From an uncultured Clostridium sp. (GTDB lineage Bacteria > Bacillota > Clostridia > Lachnospirales > Lachnospiraceae), in NCBI GenBank assembly GCA_900540335.1, contig UQFC01000032.1, positions 1 through 26,815 on the forward strand: a stretch of 26,815 nt of DNA, written 5' to 3'. The position numbers and the translations under genes are program-made. The notes below the pieces were generated by a model. It had not been told where the DNA came from. It made no database searches and worked only from the letters and a program-made list of their open reading frames with translations. Positions 15,474 through 21,213 of the stretch are shown one piece after another (within the stretch, counting starts at the first letter, position 1; every line of letters begins with the position of its first letter).

Positions 15474-15492
15474 AACAAAGAAGGATCTTTTC

Positions 15493-15831
15493 ATGAACGA
15501 TGACGCGGAAAAAGACATACACCTGACTGAATTTGATTATCTGACAGCAGATCCGAAGCTGCAGATGATTAAGGCCGCCCTTCCCTATATGCCGGTTCCT
15601 CAGCAGAAAATCATTTGTCTTCTTGTTAAAATGCAGGAGCTGAACCATGCCAGAGCCATATTTTCGGAGGAAGGAGTCTCCGCCATGGGACTTTCCCGCA
15701 CTCCCTCTGCCAGATACTCCCCTATGGAAATGCTGCAGGCCATGAAGCCCTATGCCGGCCCCAGGGAAAAGGACATGATTGAAATGATTGAAAACCTGCA
15801 GGTTATGCTTCAGGCCATGCAGATGCAGTAA
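15493..15831 (+). CDS. Hypothetical protein, Met-rich helical (112 aa)
   Basis: The 112-residue product starts at an ATG preceded by AGAAGGA at about 6 bp. It appears all-helical and soluble: DPKLQMIKAALPYMPVPQQK (20-39), a second helix KIICLLVKMQELNHA, a linker with GLSRTPSARYSP, and a helical tail ending in a Met/Gln-rich run (MIEMIENLQVMLQAMQMQ). About one residue in nine is Met. There is no signal peptide or membrane segment. The next gene starts 13 bp after its stop codon, with its RBS in the gap, so the two form an operon. The partner shares the DPxLxxM opening motif and similar size. I recognise no named family; a small multi-helix partner protein is the most that can be said. Confidence 0.75.
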   Translation: MNDDAEKDIHLTEFDYLTADPKLQMIKAALPYMPVPQQKIICLLVKMQELNHARAIFSEEGVSAMGLSRTPSARYSPMEMLQAMKPYAGPREKDMIEMIENLQVMLQAMQMQ

Positions 15832-15844
15832 AAAGGAGGTTATT

Positions 15845-16135
15845 ATGATTGATATGGAACACTGGCAGGAGGATCCGCGGCTGAAGCAGATGGATCCGAA
15901 AAAGCTGCAGTACATAACCGATTTTGCAGGACGGCTTACATCCATGTCCAAAAATCAGCTGATTCCTGCGCTTCTCCAGCTTCAGGCCGATGCGGCCAGA
16001 AACCACATCCGCTTTTCCGACCCGGAAACAGAGCTTCTGGTTTCTATCCTGAGCGCAGACATGGATCCTGCGGAAAAAAAGAAGCTGGAAACCCTGCGAT
16101 TTTTTGCAAAAAAACTGGCTGCCAGGTCCTCCTGA
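15845..16135 (+). CDS. Hypothetical helical protein (96 aa), operon partner
   Basis: The start is the ATG at 15845, preceded by AAAAGGAGG (about 15831-15839) at ideal spacing. A longer in-frame extension back to 15788 lies inside the previous gene and is not supported. The 96-residue product opens with HWQEDPRLKQMDPKKLQYI, then helices FAGRLTSMSKNQLIPALLQLQADAA and a charged segment ending KKKLETLRFFAKKLAARSS. No cysteine, signal or membrane segment is visible. It resembles its upstream neighbour in the short DP[KR]L motif, in size and in helical content, suggesting a remote duplication or two subunits of one complex, but identity is low. Its stop codon lies inside the terminator stem at 16117-16140. 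The function is unknown. Confidence 0.78.
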   Translation: MIDMEHWQEDPRLKQMDPKKLQYITDFAGRLTSMSKNQLIPALLQLQADAARNHIRFSDPETELLVSILSADMDPAEKKKLETLRFFAKKLAARSS

Positions 16136-16155
16136 CAGCCGGTTTGATTTTCTGT
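16117..16155 (+). terminator. Terminator overlapping the stop codon of the 96-aa gene
   Basis: GGCTG-C-CAGG (16117-16126), loop TCCT and CCTG-A-CAGCC (16131-16140) make a 5+4 bp stem with one C·A mismatch. A T-rich tract (GGTTTGATTTTC) follows. The TGA stop at 16133-16135 is within the right arm, so ribosomes finishing translation would interfere with folding. Confidence 0.6.
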
Positions 16156-16256
16156 TTTCTATTTTATCATTCTGCTTTGCCGGAAAGAAGCCCACTTGCA
16201 GGTTCTATCTCCCGGAAGCTGCTCCGCCTGGAGCGGGCCGCTTCTGTGGCAAACCT

Positions 16257-17132
16257 CTATTCCATCTGCGCATCCGGAATCTGAGGCAGAATCACAATTC
16301 TGGCATTTTCTCCCAGCTGCTGTACCAGAAGCTTTACATATTCTTCCGGAATGGCAATGCACCCTTCTGTCCAGGTTTTCCAGGTATGAAGCCCGTGAAG
16401 AAAAATAGCAGAGCCCTTTCCCGGAATTCTCTCCTCCGTATTATAATTCAGAGCCAGACTGTACCGGTACTGAGGCATCACTCCGATCAGATGCTCTGCA
16501 GAGTTCCAGTCCTTCTGCACCTGACTGGTATTTACCATCTGATTATAGTATCTGCTGTTTCCGTCATCTACCCAGTAATCCCCCTCATCCAGCTGCTTAT
16601 AGGGAAGCCGGCTTCCCGGATTTTCCAGACTGCCGAAGGCCCGGGTAAAGGAATAGGTTCCCAAAGGCGTCCTCCGATCGCCCTCCTTCTTATCCGCGGA
16701 CATTCCGTCATGGCCGCAGTAGCCCTCTGTGCAAAATTCTTCTTTCCAGAAGGTTTCTGATGAAACCGTCTCCGGTCCCTCCCCCTTCTTCTCCCGCACA
16801 TAATAGCCCACCTTTACCTGAGAGCTGTCCATTCCGGTTCCTGTCACAACCACAAGCTGATCCACTGCGGGATCTCTGGCAGCATCCAGCTGCTCCACCA
16901 CAATGCCCAGTCCGTTTTCCACCATCTGCGGCTCCTCCTTCTGCCCGGGACTTAAAAGCAGGCCTTCACCTCCGCTTCCTTCTGTCTGTCCGGCCTGCCC
17001 CGCCGCCACGACAGGAGAAGCAGCCCAGGACTGCAGCCGAAGGCCGGTCTGCGAGATGCATCCCAGTCCGACAGCACCCATGACAAACAATGCTGCTCCG
17101 AAAACCTTCTGTCTCCAAGATTTCTTTTTCAT
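16257..17132 (-). CDS. L,D-transpeptidase catalytic-domain protein, secreted
   Basis: The product has 291 residues. Residues 1-38 look like a signal peptide or N-terminal anchor: KKKSWRQK, then a hydrophobic core, then QSWAAS. A low-complexity Gly/Gln/Glu spacer follows to about residue 75. The catalytic domain carries the YkuD-type signature: FLHGLHTWKTWTEGC, with H246 and catalytic C258, in the pattern HGxxxxxxxxTxGC with Thr replacing the more common Ser. Upstream segments such as EGDRRTPLGTYSF (about 150-162) also match the family. Such enzymes make 3-3 peptidoglycan cross-links or attach proteins to the wall. C25 has no proper lipobox (Gly at -3). It lies downstream of leuS, with a terminator only about 20 bp before its start codon and no room for its own promoter. 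Confidence 0.85.
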   Translation of the reverse strand: MKKKSWRQKVFGAALFVMGAVGLGCISQTGLRLQSWAASPVVAAGQAGQTEGSGGEGLLLSPGQKEEPQMVENGLGIVVEQLDAARDPAVDQLVVVTGTGMDSSQVKVGYYVREKKGEGPETVSSETFWKEEFCTEGYCGHDGMSADKKEGDRRTPLGTYSFTRAFGSLENPGSRLPYKQLDEGDYWVDDGNSRYYNQMVNTSQVQKDWNSAEHLIGVMPQYRYSLALNYNTEERIPGKGSAIFLHGLHTWKTWTEGCIAIPEEYVKLLVQQLGENARIVILPQIPDAQME

Positions 17133-17150
17133 CCTGTAATCCGCCTTTCT

Positions 17151-17187
17151 AAAAATGACGCAGATATGAATTTCCTATCTGCGCCAT
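17151..17187 (-). terminator. Terminator between leuS and the L,D-transpeptidase gene
   Basis: On the minus strand ATGGCGCAGATA (17187-17176) pairs with TATCTGCGTCAT (17166-17155) through one G·T pair, with a 9-nt loop and then TTTTT. It begins about 17 bp after the leuS stop codon and ends about 18 bp before the next start codon, just ahead of its RBS. Confidence 0.9.
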
Positions 17188-17203
17188 TTTCTGTTTCCAG
17201 GGT

Positions 17204-19618
17204 TTACTTGCAAACAATATTAATAATTTTTCCAGGAACATAAATCTCTTTTACAATCGTTCCTGTAATCTTATCTGCCACAGCTGCCTTTCCTGCTGCA
17301 ATGGCATCTTCCTTGGATACGTCTGCGGGAAGAGAAACCACGCCTCTTGCCTTTCCGTTTACCTGAACGCCAATCTCGATCTCATCATCCTTCATGGCTT
17401 CCTCATCACACTCCGGCCACTGGGCATGGAACACGCTGTCAGTACCGCCGCCAAGCTGCTCCCACAGCTCCTCACCGATATGAGGTGCAAAAGGTGCCAG
17501 AAGAACAACAAAAGTCTTCAGAGTTTCTTTATCAATGCCGCCGGTCTTCTTTGCCAGATCGATCAGCTTGTTATTGTACTCCATAAATCCGGAAATTACC
17601 GTATTCAGGTTAAACTGGTTGAATCTCTGCTCAATATCAAATACCAGTTTATGACGCAGGCGAACCATTTCTCTTGTTTCTGCGATATCCTTGTCCTTGC
17701 TGTCCTGAACCAGATTCCAGAAACGGCTGAGAAAACGGGCAACGCCCTCAATACCTCTCTCATCCCACTCTGCATCCAGCTCCGGCGGTCCTACAAACAG
17801 CTCATACATTCTCAGAGCGTCGCAGCCGTAATCACGAACCAGAGCATCCGGAGAAACAACATTGCCCTTGGACTTACTCATCTTGATGCCGTTCTTGCCG
17901 GTAATCATACCCTGGTTAAACAGCTTTTTAAAGGGCTCGTCAAAATCAATCACGCCAATGTCATGAAGGAACTTGGTGTAGAAACGGGAATACAGCAGGT
18001 GAAGTACTGCATGCTCTACGCCGCCGATATACATGTCAACCGGCAGATACTTGTCTGCTCTCTCTCTGGAAACCAGTTCCTTATCGTTGTGGCTGTCTAC
18101 ATACCGCAGGAAATACCAGGAGGAACCAGCCCACTGAGGCATAGTATTGGTCTCACGCTTTGCCGGACCGCCGCACTGAGGACAGGTGCAGTTTACCCAC
18201 TCATCAATCGCTGCCAGCGGAGATTCGCCGGTACCGGTAGGCTGATAGCTCTCTACCTCCGGAAGACGTAAGGGCAGCTCCTCCTCCGGAACTGCAACGT
18301 TTCCGCACTTGGGACAATGTACAATCGGAATCGGCTCGCCCCAGTAACGCTGTCTGGAGAATACCCAGTCACGAAGCTTGAAATTAACAGTCTTTTTACC
18401 AAGACCTCTTGCCTCGATCATGGCAGGAGCTTCTTTTTTCAGAACTGCAGACTCCATACCATTCCATTCTCCGGAGTTGATCATTACGCCGCTTGCCTCG
18501 GTATAGGCTTCCGTCATATTTTCAATTTCCTTGCCGTCTTTGGAAATAACCTGAATGATCGGAATGTTGAATTTCTTTGCAAATTCAAAGTCACGGTCAT
18601 CATGAGCCGGTACGCACATGATTGCGCCGGTACCATAATCAGCCAGTACATAGTCGGACAGCCAGATCGGTGTCTTTGCTCCATTTAAGGGGTTGATGGC
18701 ATAGCTTCCGGTAAATACGCCTGTTTTTTCCTTGTCCTGCATACGATCTACGTTGGAACGCATGGAAGCATCGAAAATATATTTCTCCACAGCCTCTCTT
18801 GTCTCGTCCGTAGCCAGCTCCTTTGCCAGACGGTGCTCCGGCGCCAGAACCATAAAGGTTGCTCCGTAAAGAGTATCCGGTCTGGTGGTATAAACGGTAA
18901 TCTTCTCATCCATTCCGTCTACCTGGAAATCAACCTCTGCTCCATAGGATTTTCCAATCCACTCAGACTGCATCTTCTTTACCTTTTCCGGCCAGTCAAG
19001 CTTGTCCAGATCATTTAACAGGCGGTCTGCATAAGCCGTAATCTTTAACATCCACTGACGCAGGTTTTTCTTGGTAACAGGAGATCCGCAGCGCTCGCAG
19101 CAGCCATTGACAACCTCCTCGTTTGCCAGACCTGTCTTACAGGAAGGACACCAGTTAATGGGGAATTCCTTCTCATAAGCAAGACCTGCCTTAAACATTT
19201 TTACAAAAATCCACTGGGTCCATTTATAGAAATCCGGATCGGTTGTGTTAACCTCCATATCCCAGTCATAAATTGCCGCAATCTCATTGATCTGGCGTTT
19301 AATATTTTTTACATTCTCCGCAGTTGATTTTGCCGGATGAACGCCCATCTTAATTGCATAGTTCTCTGCCGGAAGTCCAAATGCGTCCCATCCCATGGGA
19401 TGAATCACATAATGGCCCTTTAACATCTGGTAACGGCTCCACACATCAGAAATTACATAGCCTCTCCAGTGTCCTACATGAAGTCCGCTGCCGGATGGAT
19501 AGGGGAACATATCCAGACAGTAATATTTCGGTTTTTTTCCGTCATTCACATTAATGGGATGTTTCTCCCAGTTTTCACGCCATTTTTTCTCAATGGCGCT
19601 GTGGTTATAGCTTGCCAT
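17204..19618 (-). CDS. leuS: Leucyl-tRNA synthetase
   Basis: The product has 804 residues, normal for bacterial LeuRS, which charges tRNA-Leu with leucine in the cytoplasm. The class I signatures are present: the HIGH motif as HVGH (47-50, in YPSGSGLHVGHWRGYV) and KMSKS (about 578-582, in GIKMSKSKGNVVSPD). Between them are the zinc-type knuckles CPSC/CERC (about 155-180), the CP1 editing domain with VYTTRPDTLYGATFMVLAPEH, and CPKCGN/CPQCGG pairs. The anticodon-binding and C-terminal domains follow. The ATG at 19618 has AGGAGG 7 bp upstream. Expression is controlled by a leucine-type T-box (19728-20060) with a promoter at 20068-20096. A terminator follows the gene, and the L,D-transpeptidase gene lies beyond it on the same strand. 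Confidence 0.98.
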   Translation of the reverse strand: MASYNHSAIEKKWRENWEKHPINVNDGKKPKYYCLDMFPYPSGSGLHVGHWRGYVISDVWSRYQMLKGHYVIHPMGWDAFGLPAENYAIKMGVHPAKSTAENVKNIKRQINEIAAIYDWDMEVNTTDPDFYKWTQWIFVKMFKAGLAYEKEFPINWCPSCKTGLANEEVVNGCCERCGSPVTKKNLRQWMLKITAYADRLLNDLDKLDWPEKVKKMQSEWIGKSYGAEVDFQVDGMDEKITVYTTRPDTLYGATFMVLAPEHRLAKELATDETREAVEKYIFDASMRSNVDRMQDKEKTGVFTGSYAINPLNGAKTPIWLSDYVLADYGTGAIMCVPAHDDRDFEFAKKFNIPIIQVISKDGKEIENMTEAYTEASGVMINSGEWNGMESAVLKKEAPAMIEARGLGKKTVNFKLRDWVFSRQRYWGEPIPIVHCPKCGNVAVPEEELPLRLPEVESYQPTGTGESPLAAIDEWVNCTCPQCGGPAKRETNTMPQWAGSSWYFLRYVDSHNDKELVSRERADKYLPVDMYIGGVEHAVLHLLYSRFYTKFLHDIGVIDFDEPFKKLFNQGMITGKNGIKMSKSKGNVVSPDALVRDYGCDALRMYELFVGPPELDAEWDERGIEGVARFLSRFWNLVQDSKDKDIAETREMVRLRHKLVFDIEQRFNQFNLNTVISGFMEYNNKLIDLAKKTGGIDKETLKTFVVLLAPFAPHIGEELWEQLGGGTDSVFHAQWPECDEEAMKDDEIEIGVQVNGKARGVVSLPADVSKEDAIAAGKAAVADKITGTIVKEIYVPGKIINIVCK

Positions 19619-19693
19619 AATCTTTCCTCCTGAATCATGATGGAATAATAAGGTACAATTTCTGTTTATAGAATTTAGAATCCCCGCGGAGCG

Positions 19694-19732
19694 TTTTTAT
19701 GTCATAGGGCGTAATTTCCTATGACATAAAAA
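19694..19732. repeat. Hairpin repeat, copy B (perfect inverted repeat)
   Basis: TTTTTATGTCATAGG (19694-19708) and CCTATGACATAAAAA (19718-19732) form a perfect 15 bp inverted repeat around the 9-nt loop GCGTAATTT. The 10-9-10 core (19699-19727) matches copy A at 718-746. It lies between the T-box terminator and leuS, and its outer A/T base pairs include the terminator's T run. It is not part of the standard T-box structure. Confidence 0.7.
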
Positions 19733-20060
19733 AACCTGCGTCTCCAGGCTTTCAGCCTCAGAGACGCAGGCACTTAATCTCTTCCATGCTCTGCGCGGTA
19801 CCACTCTGCTTCATGCTTGTACATGCACCTTATGGATCTGCCGCAGACAATTCTCATCAGCAGGTATTCCTGTCTGACAATCTGCCGCAAATCGCTTCTC
19901 CTGTAACGGTGAGAATCCGTCCGCTCCTACCAGGATCTCTCCCTTCGGATGGCTGCTCCAGGACCAGTTCAGCTGTCTTTTTGTCTCCGCCTTTCACCAG
20001 CCGGCGGTTCTCTGGGCACATCTGTACAGCCTACTTGCTTCCCTTCCCTGCATTTTTGCT
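19728..20060 (-). promoter_or_regulatory. Leucine T-box riboswitch with terminator
   Basis: The untranslated leader of leuS carries the conserved T-box word AGAGTGGTACCGCG (19807-19794, minus strand). Its UGGU would pair with a tRNA 3' end reading ACCA, consistent with the A73 of tRNA-Leu. A terminator follows: CCTGCGTCTC (19770-19761) pairs with GAGACGCAGG (19744-19735), with an inner AGGCT/AGCCT, and seven T follow. Stem I features are visible upstream: CCAGAGA near 20010 and GGTGAAAG. The specifier is probably CTG at 19967-19965 in GAACTGGTC; read one base later it would be TGG (Trp), but the downstream gene argues for Leu. Uncharged tRNA-Leu would favour the antiterminator and raise leuS expression. 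Confidence 0.95.
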
Positions 20061-20067
20061 GATTCTA

Positions 20068-20096
20068 AATTTATCACAATCCAGTGCATGTGTCAA
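20068..20096 (-). promoter_or_regulatory. leuS promoter
   Basis: On the minus strand TTGACA (20096-20091), 17 bp and TAAATT (20073-20068) precede the T-box leader. TG one base before the -10 gives an extended -10. The predicted start is near 20060. A short dyad, AACAG-GATT-CTGTT, lies just upstream of the -35 (about 20102-20115). Confidence 0.85.
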
Positions 20097-20205
20097 GAGA
20101 TAACAGGATTCTGTTGTTATTCGGAATTGTGCTGACAGCTGCAGCCTCATTCCAGACTGCATGATGTTTTCCTGTCGCAGACAAAAATCTTCCGTTTTCT
20201 CTGCC

Positions 20206-21126
20206 CTAGGAAAATAAAAACTGAACCGCACACACAGCCAGAAAAGCCCACACTCCCGGCGCCTTGCACAGCTCGGAAAGCCCGTGCTCCCCCTCTCTCC
20301 AGCCCCAGGCTCTGGTCCAGGGCAGTTTTGGGATCCACATAAAGGCCATTACCAAAGCGCCTATGATGCTGACTGCCATCCCGGATATGAGGAAGGGCGT
20401 GGATGCAATGGAAATCCACGGAAACACGCCTGCTCCCCTCACCAGAAGAAGAGGAATCACGCCTCCTGTCAGATTGATTATCATGTGAAGCACCACATTG
20501 TAGCGCATCTTTCCGGTACTGCTGTACAGATAAGCAAAAATCATTCCCAGCATGCAGGCATAAAAAAACTGAAACAGGTTTCCGTGATACAGGCCAAAGC
20601 TGACTCCGGAAATAACAACTGCCATTGGCTGCCCAAACGGAATGAGGCGGTCAATCAGCAGCTTCCGAAACAGCAGCTCCTCCATAACAGGAGCAACAAT
20701 CACCGTTGCTGCAATCATAACAACCGGATTCATGGTCTGAATCACATCAGAGACAGGATTGATGCTCTGAACTCCTCTTGCCATATCCCACACTGACGCC
20801 ATCAGGCTTCCTATCAGATTTCCAATGTATGCAAATCCCATACAGAAAACTGCCAGAAAAAACAGTTCCAGCCCCCGTATTTTCCGTTCTCCCGGACGAT
20901 GCCATGCCGGAATCCGGCGAAGAACCAGAAAGCAGAGAGGGAAACCCGCAAGATACATGCTTGCCTGGGATAAAATCATTGATACATTATCGTTCCATAA
21001 AATATTCTGCCACGGCTCCGGCGCAGCCGCTGCCGCCAGAGCAATCAGATACTGCACTGCCGTTGATGCCAGAAAAAACACGGTATATGCCCAGCCAAGT
21101 CTGGACAGTACTTTTCTTCCGTTCAT
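20206..21126 (-). CDS. CPBP-family intramembrane metalloprotease
   Basis: I place the start at the ATG 21126 (MNGRKVLSRLG), which has AGGAGG at 7 bp spacing. A GTG ten codons earlier has no RBS and lies at the edge of the terminator. The 306-residue protein has about eight hydrophobic segments. It shows the CPBP (CAAX protease / bacteriocin-processing) motifs: EELLFRKLL in VAPVMEELLFRKLLIDRLIP (paired Glu and Arg), FGLYHGNLFQFFYA (metal-binding His), and a later MIINLTGG where other members often have a His/Asn. In bacteria these membrane glutamic or metalloproteases act in peptide maturation, immunity or stress signalling. The substrate here is unknown. It follows the EF-G-like gene, separated by a terminator, with no space for its own promoter. 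Confidence 0.88.
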   Translation of the reverse strand: MNGRKVLSRLGWAYTVFFLASTAVQYLIALAAAAAPEPWQNILWNDNVSMILSQASMYLAGFPLCFLVLRRIPAWHRPGERKIRGLELFFLAVFCMGFAYIGNLIGSLMASVWDMARGVQSINPVSDVIQTMNPVVMIAATVIVAPVMEELLFRKLLIDRLIPFGQPMAVVISGVSFGLYHGNLFQFFYACMLGMIFAYLYSSTGKMRYNVVLHMIINLTGGVIPLLLVRGAGVFPWISIASTPFLISGMAVSIIGALVMAFMWIPKLPWTRAWGWREGEHGLSELCKAPGVWAFLAVCAVQFLFS

Positions 21127-21154
21127 CCTCTTCCTCCTGATTTGTGTTTTCTCC

Positions 21155-21186
21155 ACTAAAAGAAGCAGGCATATCGCCTGCTTCTT
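21155..21186 (-). terminator. Terminator-like hairpin between EF-G-like gene and CPBP gene
   Basis: AAGAAGCAGGC (21186-21176, minus strand) pairs perfectly with GCCTGCTTCTT (21170-21160), loop GATAT, and the right arm runs into TTCTTTTAG. It ends about 30 bp before the CPBP start codon, just upstream of its RBS. Confidence 0.72.
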
Positions 21187-21213
21187 CTGCGGATACCTTA
21201 TGTAAGTATAACC

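Noticed and set aside
15418..15951. N-terminal extension of the 46-aa gene to a 224-codon frame
   Set aside because: The extension lies antisense to two genes with good RBSs. The internal ATG at 15417 has a perfect AGGAGG.
16213..16246. Nested hairpin after the L,D-transpeptidase gene as a terminator
   Set aside because: GAAGC/GCTTC and GCTCC/GGAGC arms pair, but no T run follows on the minus strand. It may be a structured 3' end but not a standard terminator.
17426..18271. 281-codon frame opposite leuS
   Set aside because: Antisense to conserved LeuRS domains, with no start signal.
19786..20103. 105-codon frame across the T-box
   Set aside because: It is antisense to a conserved untranslated RNA leader and lacks an RBS.
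21127..21156. GTG start ten codons earlier for the CPBP protease
   Set aside because: There is no RBS before it and it touches the terminator hairpin. The ATG at 21126 has AGGAGG at ideal spacing.
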